Positions 36,358-45,627 of a stretch of 64,000 nucleotides of DNA are shown here, piece by piece. The first letter of the stretch is position 1, and each line of letters starts with the position of its first letter. The DNA lies in contig CAVSAR010000006.1 in NCBI GenBank assembly GCA_963726085.1, positions 50,699-114,698 on the forward strand. The letters are read 5' to 3'. Origin of the DNA: ZC4RG30 sp963726085 (lineage in GTDB: Bacteria; Pseudomonadota; Gammaproteobacteria; Steroidobacterales; Steroidobacteraceae). The notes beneath the pieces were generated by a model. The model did no database searches and was not told the DNA's origin. It was given only the letters and a program-made list of their open reading frames with translations. Made by a program: the position numbers and the translations under genes.

Positions 36358-37494
36358 CTAGATCCCGGGGATGGTGCGCTTGGCAGTAGCGCGCCGGTGC
36401 AGGACTTCCTGCACGTAGATCGGCGTGCGGTAGTAACGATCGTGCCCTGCCAGGATGTGCTCCGGGATCGGTGAGTAGGGCACCATGGATTCGGCCATGG
36501 CCATGCCGCGCGCGGCCACGCCGACCTGGTATTCCGGTGCGGGGTAGATCCACATGTCGTTGTTGAGGATGGCGTTGACCACCAGGCGACCGACAGTCAG
36601 GGGATCCTGCGGCCGCGCCCATATCGGCGTGGTCTCCGGCGGCGTCGCACGCTGCGGCGGCCGCGCACCGGGCGGACGCGGCGCTCCGGCCTGCGCACCT
36701 GCAGGCGGCGGGTCATTCTTGAGCGCCGCGGGACGATATTCGCTCTCGCTGCGTCCCAGGTTGGTCGTCGTCTGGCCCGGTACCAGGTTAGAGGTGCCGA
36801 TGTTCGTTGCGCGCAATTCGTGGCGCAGCTGTTCCATGAATCCGCTGACGGCCATCTTGCTCACGGCGTAAATCCCGGCCGTGCCCAGCAGCACACCGTC
36901 GGTGGATGAAGTGGTGACGATGTGGCTGCCTTCCTTGTGCGCCAGCATGCGCGGAATGAAGGTGCGCGAGCCATACACCGGCCCCCAGAAATTGACGCCC
37001 ATGCCCCAGTCCCAGTCCTTGAGCGTACCGTCGCTGGCCTTGGAAAAAATGCCGACGCCGGCATTGTTGACCAGGATGTGCACCTTGCCGAACTTGCCTT
37101 CGACCTCATCGGCCTTGCGCTCCCAGGCATCACGATCCATGACGTCCTGCACCACGGTGGCCACGCGATTGTCGTTGGCAGGAAAGTGCTTGAGCGCATC
37201 CTCCCATTGCTTGTCGTTGAGGTTGCCAAGCACTACCTTTGCGCCTTGCTCATGCAGCGCGCGCGCGATCCCCAGGCCAATGCCACTGGAGCCACCGGTG
37301 ATGTAAGCGACCTTGCCCTTGACGTCGGTGACGGGCGCCGGCTGCGAGGGACCCATGTCCGGAAAGCCCTGGGTGGCGCCGGTGGCCTCGGCGGCACCGG
37401 CCGCGCCGGCCAGTCCCAGCCCGCCGGCAGTACCGGTGGCCGCCATCGCGCCCAGCAGCTGGCGGCGATTGAGATTCTTGTCGTGCATCATCAT
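36358..37494 (-). CDS. Short-chain dehydrogenase/reductase with Tat signal
   Basis: 378 residues from one of three adjacent ATGs at 37488-37494. Signal NLNRRQLLGAMAATGTAGG, Rossmann motif ITGGSSGIGLG, NNAG, catalytic Ser...YAVSK. A Pro/Ala-rich insertion (DPPPAGAQAGAPRPPG) near residue 270 is unusual for SDRs. Substrate unknown. Exported SDR proteins like this are common in steroid- and lipid-degrading gammaproteobacteria. Confidence 0.85.
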   Translation of the reverse strand: MMMHDKNLNRRQLLGAMAATGTAGGLGLAGAAGAAEATGATQGFPDMGPSQPAPVTDVKGKVAYITGGSSGIGLGIARALHEQGAKVVLGNLNDKQWEDALKHFPANDNRVATVVQDVMDRDAWERKADEVEGKFGKVHILVNNAGVGIFSKASDGTLKDWDWGMGVNFWGPVYGSRTFIPRMLAHKEGSHIVTTSSTDGVLLGTAGIYAVSKMAVSGFMEQLRHELRATNIGTSNLVPGQTTTNLGRSESEYRPAALKNDPPPAGAQAGAPRPPGARPPQRATPPETTPIWARPQDPLTVGRLVVNAILNNDMWIYPAPEYQVGVAARGMAMAESMVPYSPIPEHILAGHDRYYRTPIYVQEVLHRRATAKRTIPGI

Positions 37495-37583
37495 GTCCCC
37501 CGTAAAGAAGCCGATCATAGGGGAGTCCGCCGCCTATTTCATGGCCGCCACCGGCACCCTGAATATGCAATCTGCCCCTGCCG

Positions 37584-37943
37584 TCATACCCAGCGCTGCA
37601 CGGCCTCAGCCGAATCCGCGGGCGTATTGTTGAAGCAGATCCTGGCCCCTGGGGCCAGCGCGTGCACCAGATTGATGAGTTTCTCGAACAGCAGCAGCTG
37701 CTGCGGATCGCGTAGGCCGGCGCCAATCAGCACGCAGTCGAAGGACTGCGCGCGCAGCTGGCTAGCGGCAACGGCCTCAGCGGTGTCGCCCAGGTCCACC
37801 AGGCAGCTGTGCACTTCGTAGCCCAGGGCGCGGATACGATCCAGCTGCATGTCGATGAACGCCCGGACCATCTGTGCGGTGAACTGCGGATCGGGCAACT
37901 TGACGAATGCCGGGTCAAGTCCCAGTGCCAGTACCTTGGGCAT
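37584..37943 (-). CDS. Small conserved protein of unknown function
   Basis: 119 residues, no signal or membrane segment. The pattern ALGLDPAFVKL, VDLGDTAEAVAA and FDCVLIGAGLRDPQQLLLFE looks like a small alpha/beta response-regulator-like fold. Followed 13 bp upstream by the DHFR-like gene, probably the same operon. Confidence 0.7.
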   Translation of the reverse strand: MPKVLALGLDPAFVKLPDPQFTAQMVRAFIDMQLDRIRALGYEVHSCLVDLGDTAEAVAASQLRAQSFDCVLIGAGLRDPQQLLLFEKLINLVHALAPGARICFNNTPADSAEAVQRWV

Positions 37944-37955
37944 GGTTGCACTCCA

Positions 37956-38606
37956 CTATGTTTGGCGCACCAGCAGGTAATGGGTCGCCGCCTCGGTGGC
38001 CGCGGACTGGGTGCAGGTGTAACCCTGCGCTCGCAGGTCCACATCCGCGAACAGGCGCTCGCCCCGGCCCAGCAGCACCGGTGCGACCGCGATATGCAGT
38101 TCATCGACCAGGCCCGCGCGCAGGTATTGCTGGACGGTATTGGCGCCGCCGCCAATGCGCACATCCTTGCCAGCGGCCGCGCTGCGCGCCTGCTGCAGCG
38201 CCTCGTGAATGCCTTGCGTGACAAAGTGGAAGGTCGTCCCGCCCTCCATGTGGATGGGCGCGCGCGCATGGTGCGTAAGAATGAACACCGGGACATGGTA
38301 GGGAGGATTTTCTCCCCACCATCCGCGCCACTGTGAATCGGACCAGGGTCCGCGCTCGGGAGTGAACATGTTGCGACCCAGGATCCAGGCACCCACATTG
38401 CGGAATCCCCTGGTGGCGTACTGGTCATCGATGCCGGTGGTACCGCCTTCGACGCCAAACACGGCCTGCTGGAACGTGCGCGTCGGGAATGCCCACCCGT
38501 GCAGGTCCGTACCGCCCTGGCCCAGCGGATTGTCGAGGCTTTGATTAGGGCCGGCGGCGTACCCGTCCAGCGAAATCGAAAGACTTTCGACTCGAACCCT
38601 GGTCAT
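37956..38606 (-). CDS. Dihydrofolate-reductase-like (RibD C-terminal) protein
   Basis: 216 residues from ATG 38606. SISLDGYAAGPNQSL and VRIGGGANTVQQYLRAGLVDEL are the RibD_C/DHFR-like pair of motifs. Relatives include YyaP/YwjB proteins of unknown substrate. The start overlaps the upstream stop by 4 bp. Confidence 0.85.
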   Translation of the reverse strand: MTRVRVESLSISLDGYAAGPNQSLDNPLGQGGTDLHGWAFPTRTFQQAVFGVEGGTTGIDDQYATRGFRNVGAWILGRNMFTPERGPWSDSQWRGWWGENPPYHVPVFILTHHARAPIHMEGGTTFHFVTQGIHEALQQARSAAAGKDVRIGGGANTVQQYLRAGLVDELHIAVAPVLLGRGERLFADVDLRAQGYTCTQSAATEAATHYLLVRQT

Positions 38607-39001
38607 TGCACCGCCTCCTGAACCTTGACCAGCAAGTTGGCATCGCGTGCCAACAGCCACCGGCCGCTGATCCTGCGCAAGACAGTAAGCGTGTGACCTT
38701 CGTGCCGGACTGCGGATGCGCCGGGCGGCGTCACGACCACGGTCAGGTGGCTCCACATGCAGGCCATGTCCCCGTCCACCATGATGTCCCCGATGTCGGA
38801 TTTTCCTTCGATCACCGCTTGGCTACCTGCGGCCGCACGGGCTGCATTGGCAAATCCGGCTTTGTCCATTGGCGCCTGCCCCGGCACCAGGAACAGTGCG
38901 TCGTCGGTCATCAAATTGAGCACGGCCTCAATGTCGCCACGCGCGGTGGCGGCCATCCATTGTGCGACTAGGCCGCGAATCGCCTTCTCGTCCTGCGACA
39001 T
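38603..39001 (-). CDS. SgcJ/EcaC-type NTF2-like protein
   Basis: 132 residues: IRGLVAQWMAATARGDIEAV ... HEGHTLTVLRRISGRWLLARDANLL, the SgcJ/EcaC oxidoreductase-like DUF4440 pattern. Catalytic role unproven. Forms an operon with the DHFR-like gene. Confidence 0.83.
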   Translation of the reverse strand: MSQDEKAIRGLVAQWMAATARGDIEAVLNLMTDDALFLVPGQAPMDKAGFANAARAAAGSQAVIEGKSDIGDIMVDGDMACMWSHLTVVVTPPGASAVRHEGHTLTVLRRISGRWLLARDANLLVKVQEAVQ

Positions 39002-39183
39002 TATCGTGCCCTCATTTGCCAGGCAAATCCCTGACGGTACAAATCAAAGCCCGCGGCGACCCAACGACCGCGGTCGCGTAGCAAAGCATCGGATTGCCTG
39101 TGTCCGCTGCAGGCGCCCATGGATTTGACTACCCGGTATGCTGGAGGTTCGACAGTGGCCGGCATGTCGTCTCCCGGTGGCGT
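39002..39183. other. Gap without recognisable gene
   Basis: 182 bp between two minus-strand genes. I see no convincing coding frame, attC-like arms or strong hairpin; it probably holds the promoter of the SgcJ-like operon. Confidence 0.4.
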
Positions 39184-39648
39184 TTACTGCAGCGGCAGGT
39201 ATACATCCGTGATCGCCTCGGCGTCGGTCACGTTGGGCCCCACGTTGACGTAGTGGAAAACCACCGGCTGTGCTGCCATCGTCTCGCCGCTGCGCGGCAG
39301 CCACTGATCGTGCAGATAGTGCGCCGCCTTGTTGTTCGACCTTGAACCGATGTCCCTGGCCAGCGCGCAGCGCGTGGCCGCTATGACCATCGCAAAGATG
39401 CCCTCTTCGTTGGCCTCGATGAGGCCGTCATAGGAAAGGCAGAAGTCCACCCGGTGGATGCTGGCATCCAGTGTCCCGGGATCCACATAGTGCAGTCCGT
39501 AGCTGCGATACAGCTGCGGGTCGGTCAGGCCCCGCTTGAGTTTCCAGGCCACCAGCTTGCGCGCCGTCTCATGCTCCTGCCACGGCGGCCCCACGTGGCG
39601 GATGGCCGCGACCCGGGTCTCGGGGAATGTGACGATGCGGACCAGCAT
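39184..39648 (-). CDS. GyrI-like small-molecule-binding (SbmC-type) protein
   Basis: 154 residues matching the GyrI-like/AraC effector-binding domain: RIVTFPETRVAAIRHVGP, ELMARKL-like WKLKRGL, YDGLIEANEEGIFAMVI and VTDAEAITDVYLPL at the end. No HTH domain is attached. The family binds hydrophobic ligands or gyrase. Confidence 0.8.
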   Translation of the reverse strand: MLVRIVTFPETRVAAIRHVGPPWQEHETARKLVAWKLKRGLTDPQLYRSYGLHYVDPGTLDASIHRVDFCLSYDGLIEANEEGIFAMVIAATRCALARDIGSRSNNKAAHYLHDQWLPRSGETMAAQPVVFHYVNVGPNVTDAEAITDVYLPLQ

Positions 39649-39666
39649 GAGCCCTGGCCGGCCGGG

Positions 39667-40152
39667 TCAGACCTGCAGGCCCTTGCCGACTGGCGGCTGC
39701 GGCTTGTCAGGTTGCGGCTTGTCAGGTTGCGCGTCCTTGATCTGCAGCACGACCACGGAAATCGCTCCGTTGACTTGCAGCGCATCGCCATCCGCATGCA
39801 GCTCCAGCGGCACACCGTATTGCCCCCTGAACGTCTTGCTCAGCAACACCACCGCGGGCTGTCGTTGCGGGGTGATGACCATCTGCAGGTCATATTCCTG
39901 GTCCGATACGGGCTGCACGGACAGTTTCACGGTATGCGGCAGCAGCTCTATGGTCGCCGTCGTGCCCACCTTGAGCTGGAACGATGACTTGATCCTGCTG
40001 GCCGAGTCGTGATCGGTGATATCGATCTCGTAGTGGGCATTGAGCATTTGCTCGGCCAGCGCCGGGCAGCACAGCAATACTGCGGCCAGCGCAATTGCCG
40101 CCCGACTCGCCAGCGCCGGGGGTTGGGCCTTCGGGTGGGTCACAACGCGCAT
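39667..40152 (-). CDS. Exported protein of unknown function
   Basis: About 161 residues with a signal peptide (ALAAVLLCCPALA) and a beta-rich body. The C-terminus has two copies of DKPQP. ATG 40152 overlaps the DUF1801 stop (ATGA). Confidence 0.7.
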   Translation of the reverse strand: MRVVTHPKAQPPALASRAAIALAAVLLCCPALAEQMLNAHYEIDITDHDSASRIKSSFQLKVGTTATIELLPHTVKLSVQPVSDQEYDLQMVITPQRQPAVVLLSKTFRGQYGVPLELHADGDALQVNGAISVVVLQIKDAQPDKPQPDKPQPPVGKGLQV

Positions 40153-40583
40153 CACTGGGCCTTTTTCCTGGTCCCCGCGGACTTGGCTTGCCGGGCAGGT
40201 TTCTTGCGCGACTCATTGAGCGCGACGGCCTGGCGAAACAGCGTCTTGAAGGCAGAGGCGTTAACCTGGCTGGCTTCATGGATGTCGATGGCGCGGCGTA
40301 CGTTGCCCTCCAGGCTCGCGTTGAAGAGCCGCGCCGGATCCTTCAGTGCGGCGCCCTTGGCGAAGGTCAGCTTCACGACACTCTTGTACGACTCTCCGGT
40401 GCAGACGATGCCCTCGTGCTCCCACACCGGGGTGCCCATCCACTTCCACTCCTCGACAACGTCCGGGTCGGCTTCCTTGATCAGCTTGCGCATGCGCGCA
40501 AGTGTCTTGCCACGCCAGTCCCCGAGCTCGGCGATCCTGGCCGAAATCAGATCCGCTGGCGTGGTCGCGCCCGGTTTCTTCAT
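40152..40583 (-). CDS. DUF1801-family protein
   Basis: 143 residues. VVEEWKWMGTPVWEHEGIVC and KLTFAKGAALKDPARLFNA are signatures of the DUF1801 (YdhG-like) subgroup; a Lys-rich tail follows. Function unknown, iron-chaperone roles are suggested for distant members. ATGA overlap with the next DUF1801 gene. Confidence 0.83.
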   Translation of the reverse strand: MKKPGATTPADLISARIAELGDWRGKTLARMRKLIKEADPDVVEEWKWMGTPVWEHEGIVCTGESYKSVVKLTFAKGAALKDPARLFNASLEGNVRRAIDIHEASQVNASAFKTLFRQAVALNESRKKPARQAKSAGTRKKAQ

Positions 40584-40978
40584 GGGTCCATCCGTCGTTT
40601 CACGTCCGTGTACGCATCTTCAACCAGAAAGCTCAACGCCGTCAGGTCACTTTCCATATTCGGCTTTAATTTTACATGACGCATGCGCTTTCCGGTTCCC
40701 TCCAGAATTCCTGCCGGGTCATCGAGCCAGGCGCCGAAGTAGAATCCCACGCTGACGTACGACGAGAAAACGTTTACGTAGCCGAACGCCACGTCTTGCA
40801 CGCATGCGACCGGGCAGCCGTCATGCATCAGTTCCCGAATGTCATTACCGCACCGCCGCATCTTGGCGAACCACGGCAAGGCCATGGCAGCAAGATCAGG
40901 TGCTTGTGCACGGAACCACGTGTCAATTGCCGGATCGCGTCGTACTGCGGTCGGAAACCGGAACAGACCGTCAGTCAC
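40580..40978 (-). CDS. DUF1801-family protein, second subgroup
   Basis: 132 residues from GTG 40978. ELMHDGCPVACVQDVAFGYVNVF and GILEGTGKRMRHVKL mark a DUF1801 subgroup. An upstream ATG (41026) lies inside the GST gene. Tandem DUF1801 genes with a GST suggest one small operon. Confidence 0.78.
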   Translation of the reverse strand: MTDGLFRFPTAVRRDPAIDTWFRAQAPDLAAMALPWFAKMRRCGNDIRELMHDGCPVACVQDVAFGYVNVFSSYVSVGFYFGAWLDDPAGILEGTGKRMRHVKLKPNMESDLTALSFLVEDAYTDVKRRMDP

Positions 40979-41615
40979 GATCCGGTGCTCCAAGCGGAAA
41001 ATAGTGTCGATAGGGCCGCGCCTCATCCACGGCACGAGCGACAGCGGGGCGGGACAGCAGGCGTGCGCGGTAAGCCCGCAGGTGGGTGCGGTCCGGCGCA
41101 ATGCGATGCGCCCAATCCGCATACAGCAGTGACGGCGCCGCCGCGCAGTCAGCCAGCGTGAAGGCTTCCCCAGCGGCCCAGGTACGACCTGCGAGCTGTT
41201 GGTCCAGCCACGCATAGATCCTGTCGAGCAACCCACGCGCCTCGGTCACACCGTACGCATCGCGATCAGCTTCCGGACGCAACTGGTTGAGGACGATCTT
41301 CTGCATGGGCGTCATCACGTAGTTGTCGAATACCCGATCCAGCACCCGGACCTCGATACCCGTATCGCCCTCTGGAATCAGGCCAACGTGGCCGGGATGG
41401 TGAAGCTGCAGGTACTCGATGATGGTGCTGGTCTCGAGGATGGCGCGACCCTGGTCCACGAGCACGGGAAAGCGCTTCATGGGCCACAGTGCCGCGAGCT
41501 CGGCATTTGCCGCAGCGTCTTCGAGGTTGCGGTATTCGAAGGCCGTCGCATTCTCGTAGAGGGCGATTAGCACCTTCTGGCAGTAGGACGAGAATGGGTG
41601 AGCGTAAAGCTTCAT
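40971..41615 (-). CDS. Glutathione S-transferase family protein
   Basis: 214 residues: HPFSSYCQKVLIALYE with a CxxK-type active-site region (SSYCQK), LVDQGRAILETSTIIEYL for glutathione gamma-Glu binding, and FTLADCAAAPSL in the helical domain. Substrate unknown. Confidence 0.87.
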   Translation of the reverse strand: MKLYAHPFSSYCQKVLIALYENATAFEYRNLEDAAANAELAALWPMKRFPVLVDQGRAILETSTIIEYLQLHHPGHVGLIPEGDTGIEVRVLDRVFDNYVMTPMQKIVLNQLRPEADRDAYGVTEARGLLDRIYAWLDQQLAGRTWAAGEAFTLADCAAAPSLLYADWAHRIAPDRTHLRAYRARLLSRPAVARAVDEARPYRHYFPLGAPDRD

Positions 41616-41749
41616 CTATTTCGTATGCCTCGCAACGTGTGTCAGGACTGGCCGCACTGGCTGTTTGTCCGGAGAGCGCGTGGTCATCCTGGGCCCGAAT
41701 GTCTTCTCCAGCAGTCTGGTGCCGATTGCCCGGCCACCTGATTGTGCAC

Positions 41750-41905
41750 CTAGGTCAGGTGCCAAAGAATGTCTCGCGGCATAGCGATCAACGCAGCGCG
41801 CCAGTTCTCCACCGCCTCCTTGCCATAGCCTTGGTACGCCGTGGACCCAATCGCCGGCGCCCAAAGCGACGTGGCTACTTCGGGCCTGGCCGTGCGAGTG
41901 CGCAT
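41750..41905 (-). CDS. Possible short protein
   Basis: 51 codons from ATG 41905 ending in DILWHLT. The segment QGYGKEAVENWRAAL looks protein-like, but I recognise no family and the ribosome-binding site is weak. Could be a degraded C-terminus. Confidence 0.3.
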   Translation of the reverse strand: MRTRTARPEVATSLWAPAIGSTAYQGYGKEAVENWRAALIAMPRDILWHLT

Positions 41906-41938
41906 GTCACGGGTACCGGATGAGGACCGGGACTACGC

Positions 41939-42535
41939 CTACTTCGCCGTCAGTGCCATGGATGCCATGGCCTGAACCGGCGCCGCCGGATTTGTCGATG
42001 TCGTCAGCGTGAACACCAGCTGCTCCGCATCGGTCGGTCTGGCCCACGCATAAGTGATCGTCTGCACGCCGCTGCCAGATGGTCCGCCTGGCAAAGAATA
42101 CGCCTCCACTGGAGGCGTCGTTTTGGACACCAGCCGCGTGAATTGCTTTTGGACCGCTTCGACCTCGACCTTGCGGGCGAACACGCTGCAGGTGCCCTCG
42201 CCGTGGATCATGACGACATAGCGCTGTTCGCCGACGGGCACCGACCACGCCGTTCCGGACTTGCCCTTGAGAAAGAATGCGGCCGCCTCACCGGTCAGCT
42301 CGGGCGACCCGCTTTCCTGCATAGCAGCGCGAAGCTTGTCCCAGGAGTTGTAGTACTTCATGCAGGTGATTGAGAACAGGCGCACGAATGATTCGGCGCC
42401 CATCTCCGGCACCGGTGCCGGCGCCGCCGGAGCCGCCGCCCGCAAAGATCCCGCCAGCAGGCTTGATGCCAGTAGAACCGTGCCCCGTGCCGTCCACCGC
42501 CCGCCCAGCGTTTTCGCTGTGTGCTGTTTAGTCAT
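41939..42535 (-). CDS. Exported NMCC_0638-like protein
   Basis: 198 residues from ATG 42535: signal peptide (GTVLLASSLLAGSLRAAA), then FVRLFSITCMKYYNSWDKLRAAM and TCSVFARKVEVEAVQ, resembling the NMCC_0638 family of exported proteins with two conserved Cys. Function unknown. The open frame extends to 42661 but the start at 42535 gives the signal peptide. Confidence 0.7.
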   Translation of the reverse strand: MTKQHTAKTLGGRWTARGTVLLASSLLAGSLRAAAPAAPAPVPEMGAESFVRLFSITCMKYYNSWDKLRAAMQESGSPELTGEAAAFFLKGKSGTAWSVPVGEQRYVVMIHGEGTCSVFARKVEVEAVQKQFTRLVSKTTPPVEAYSLPGGPSGSGVQTITYAWARPTDAEQLVFTLTTSTNPAAPVQAMASMALTAK

Positions 42536-42563
42536 GTGTCGATCGCCAGTTTGCAATGAAACG

Positions 42564-43001
42564 TCAGGAGCTGCTGTATACATTTGGCTGGTGCAGCTCC
42601 ATGTACCCTTCCGGACGGGCAAGCGGTCTGAATCCCAACGGGGCATACAGTTCATGCGCATCCCTGGTGATCAGTATCCAGCGCCTCAAGCCCTGCAGCT
42701 GCGGATGGGACAGCACGCATTGTATTAGCCATTTTCCAAGGCCCCTGCCCCGATACTCCGGCAGGACGAACACGTCGCCAAGGTAGGCAATGGTCGCCTG
42801 GTCCGAGACCACGCGGGCAAACCCCACCAATCGCTGGGACTGCAGGAGTGCAAAACACAGGGAAGCATCAATGGACTTGTCCACCGTGGACCGGGGTATG
42901 CCGGTGGCCCAGTAGCTTGAGACCAGGAAGTCCGCAACGGCCTGGCGATCCACCTTGCGCGGATCGCAGCTGACCGTAAAGGTATCGCGGGACCATTCCA
43001 T
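42564..43001 (-). CDS. GNAT-family N-acetyltransferase
   Basis: 145 residues with VFVLPEYRGRGLGKWLIQ and LYAPLGFRPL. Resembles the small GNATs often annotated as YitI/ElaA-like; substrate unknown. Confidence 0.87.
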   Translation of the reverse strand: MEWSRDTFTVSCDPRKVDRQAVADFLVSSYWATGIPRSTVDKSIDASLCFALLQSQRLVGFARVVSDQATIAYLGDVFVLPEYRGRGLGKWLIQCVLSHPQLQGLRRWILITRDAHELYAPLGFRPLARPEGYMELHQPNVYSSS

Positions 43002-43004
43002 GCC

Positions 43005-43583
43005 CTAGCTTCCCACAGGTCGCCGCACTTCGTAACGCAGCCCCACCATGCCGCTCTTGTAGGCCTTGACCTCGGTCAGATGCAGCGCAACGTCCCGGTC
43101 GAGACTGGCAAAGAACGCTATCCCCTCCCCGATCAGGATCGGCAGGATGGTATGGCGGATGTCGTCGGCCAGTCCCAGACGCAGACATTCGGCGCTGACC
43201 ATGCCGCCGCCAACAAACCAGATGCTGCGGTACGTGGGCCGCAGTCGCTCATTGACCAGCTGCGCCAGGTCACCGGCGTAGAACTCGACGCTGTCCCGGG
43301 TCCGTGGCAGCTTGCGAGTGGTGAGGACAAACGTCGGCTTGTCTGCGTATGACCATCCCAACCCCTGGGATTCAAACGCCAGCGCCGTCTCGTAGGTTCG
43401 CGATCCCATGACATAGCAGTCGATGGTCTTGAGGAATGCGGCGACGAATTCCGGGTCCATGGTTTCCCCGCCCGCGAATTCGTCCGAGGTTTCGAGCCAG
43501 TCGACGCGCCCATCCTTGCGGGCGATGTAGCCGTCGAGGCTCGCCGCCATGTGGATGGTTACCTGGGAGTCAGGGTTTGCCAT
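43005..43583 (-). CDS. Dihydrofolate-reductase-like (RibD C-terminal) protein
   Basis: 192 residues: HMAASLDGYIARKDGRVDWL, CYVMGSRTYE, SIWFVGGGMVSAECLRLGL. Same fold as the protein at 37956 but a different branch (YyaP-like). Its ATG overlaps the end of the S41 peptidase gene by 14 bp. Confidence 0.87.
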   Translation of the reverse strand: MANPDSQVTIHMAASLDGYIARKDGRVDWLETSDEFAGGETMDPEFVAAFLKTIDCYVMGSRTYETALAFESQGLGWSYADKPTFVLTTRKLPRTRDSVEFYAGDLAQLVNERLRPTYRSIWFVGGGMVSAECLRLGLADDIRHTILPILIGEGIAFFASLDRDVALHLTEVKAYKSGMVGLRYEVRRPVGS

Positions 43584-44823
43584 GGTTTGAGCTTAGAGCC
43601 TTGAGTGCAGCCTCGACAAACGGGTCGTGGCCGACAGATGCCTTCTCGACATCCACCGGCACGGCCGGCACGAATTGCTCGCGTGGCGTGCCGTTGACGT
43701 GGTACAGGCGCTCGGTCGGAACGTTGATGCCTATGCCCGTGTGCGGCAGCACAAAACGCGTCGTTGCCCCAACCAGGCCGGCCATGGGCGTACCAACCAC
43801 GGTACCCGTACCCGTGGCGTCGAATCCCATCGCCAGGCCTTCGCCCATGCTTGCGGTCCAGCGGCTGACCAGCACGACCACCGGCTTCGAATAGGTGAAC
43901 GCACCACGCGGCGAGACCAATTCCAGCCAGCTCCTGCGCACCCCGGTCTCGCGTTGCTCGGCCGGCAGCACGTGCTTCTGGTACGGCAGTTCCCGGGTGA
44001 CGAACCGGCCCAGGACCCCCCGGGCAACGCTGCTGTTGCCGCCGCTGGCGGTATTGCGCAGGTCAATGATGAGCGCGCGTGTCTGGCGTAATTCAAGCAG
44101 CGCACGATCGAAGGCGGCCACGGTGCCGTCATCGCCAAGGGAGTCGTTGAAGCGGACGTAGCCAATGCCAGGGCGGATCTCATTGGCCTCCAGCGACGCT
44201 GTTCCCCCGGTGGACTGGTCGCCTGCGGGAAGCTCCACGATCCTGGAGGTCGCGCCCTCGCGTATCCCCAGAAGCCGCCGGGTTGCGTGCCGCCCCGCCA
44301 GTACCGATCGCAGCGCCCAGTCGCGGGCAGCGGCAACCGAGTGGTCATACGAGCGCCCCAGTCGGGCCTCGACGGCATCGCCAATGGGAGCGCCGTCGAT
44401 TGTGACCACGATCGCGCCGCTCCTGATGCCGGCACGCTGCGCATCGGAATGCTCCCGCACCTGGGTGATGGTCGCATTGCCTGCGCGCCATTCGGCCCAC
44501 AGGTCAGTTCCCGAAGGCACCAGGCGTGGTGAGTGTTCGAGATTGACGGTCAGCTGCGCATGCGGATCGTACAACTCGTCGAGCACCCGCTCGAGAAGAC
44601 CAATGAATTGGTCACGGCTGTTCACAGTGCGCAGGTCCGCCGCATACCAGGCAGGCACGCCATCCCAGCGCGTCGCCCTGGCGTCAAGGTAGGCATAGTT
44701 CGCAGCGACCTGTCCGGTCGCGGCAGCGAAATCCTGCTGAAACTCCTGCGCAGTCTGCGCAACCAGGCCAGGTGCCCAGGCCAGTCCCACGGCCACCCAC
44801 GCCGAATTACGGGCGACATTCAC
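43570..44823 (-). CDS. S41-family (C-terminal processing-like) serine peptidase
   Basis: 417 residues from GTG 44823. Short signal (VAVGLAWAPGLVA), PDZ-like region (AGIRSGAIVVTIDG), tail-specific protease core with IDLRNTASGGNSSV and VLVSRWTASMGEGLA, in which Ser of TASMGEG is the nucleophile. Start overlaps the VOC stop (GTGA). Confidence 0.83.
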   Translation of the reverse strand: MNVARNSAWVAVGLAWAPGLVAQTAQEFQQDFAAATGQVAANYAYLDARATRWDGVPAWYAADLRTVNSRDQFIGLLERVLDELYDPHAQLTVNLEHSPRLVPSGTDLWAEWRAGNATITQVREHSDAQRAGIRSGAIVVTIDGAPIGDAVEARLGRSYDHSVAAARDWALRSVLAGRHATRRLLGIREGATSRIVELPAGDQSTGGTASLEANEIRPGIGYVRFNDSLGDDGTVAAFDRALLELRQTRALIIDLRNTASGGNSSVARGVLGRFVTRELPYQKHVLPAEQRETGVRRSWLELVSPRGAFTYSKPVVVLVSRWTASMGEGLAMGFDATGTGTVVGTPMAGLVGATTRFVLPHTGIGINVPTERLYHVNGTPREQFVPAVPVDVEKASVGHDPFVEAALKALSSNHGKP

Positions 44824-45188
44824 AAGTAGCAGATAAAGTTGAATTTGTTCCCGTCGAGGTCGCGGAAATACGCCGCGTAAAGGGTCTCGCCGCGCAGCCC
44901 TGGCTCCCCTTCGCTGGTGCCTCCAAGCTGCAACGCCTTTGCATGCCACGCAGCCACCTTCTCCGGGCTGTCCGCACTGAAGGAAACCATGGAGCCGTTG
45001 CCGACAGTGGCTGCCTTCCCGTCGAACGGGCTTGCAACGATGAACATGGGAGTGCCAATGCCCCAGCCCCAACCGGCGGAGGTGCCAGATTCATAGACCT
45101 TTGATGCGCCCATCCCTTCCATGAGCGCAGAAAAATACCCGACGGCCCTGGGCAAATCATTGGTGCCGACCATCAGATAGCTGATCAC
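44820..45188 (-). CDS. VOC-family (glyoxalase-like) protein
   Basis: About 122 residues from GTG 45188. VGTNDLPRAVGYFSALMEGM and YFRDLDGNKFNFICY are the paired betaalphabetabetabeta modules. No metal-ligand set can be assigned with certainty. Translationally coupled to the peptidase gene. Confidence 0.83.
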   Translation of the reverse strand: MISYLMVGTNDLPRAVGYFSALMEGMGASKVYESGTSAGWGWGIGTPMFIVASPFDGKAATVGNGSMVSFSADSPEKVAAWHAKALQLGGTSEGEPGLRGETLYAAYFRDLDGNKFNFICYL

Positions 45189-45234
45189 GTGCGGTACCCG
45201 AGGGCAGGATGCTTCACGCGCGCGCGCAGGGGAG

Positions 45235-45627
45235 TCAAGGCCATTGGCTGCCCAGCGTTGCGCGTTGCGAATCCGGCAACCAGAAGAACAGTTCATTGCC
45301 ATCCAGGTCTGACAGGACGATCGTCGGTGCGCCCCAATGAGTAACCGCCGCCGATATCCCGCGGCTGCTTGCGTGCTGCATCAAGGCGGCAGCTTGGGGC
45401 TCATCAAGCCCGACAAAGACACGTCCCCGGCCAGCCCGCCCCCTGTCATCGGCTTCAGTCTGGTTGAGGATGATTTCCATGCCCTGCAGGCTGACCTGCA
45501 CCACGTACGGTTGGCCCTTCTCCTCGTATATCCAGTCCTGGGAGAATCCCAGCGTCTGCGTGTAGTAGGCCAGCGACTGGGCCGCGTCGCGGACGAACAG
45601 CACGCTCCTGGCGTAGAGGTTCTGCAT
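45235..45627 (-). CDS. VOC-family (bleomycin-resistance/glyoxalase-like) protein
   Basis: 130 residues: VLFVRDAAQSLAYYTQTLGF, LQGMEIILNQ, LSDLDGNELFFW. Related fold to the next gene but not a close copy. Substrate unknown. Confidence 0.85.
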   Translation of the reverse strand: MQNLYARSVLFVRDAAQSLAYYTQTLGFSQDWIYEEKGQPYVVQVSLQGMEIILNQTEADDRGRAGRGRVFVGLDEPQAAALMQHASSRGISAAVTHWGAPTIVLSDLDGNELFFWLPDSQRATLGSQWP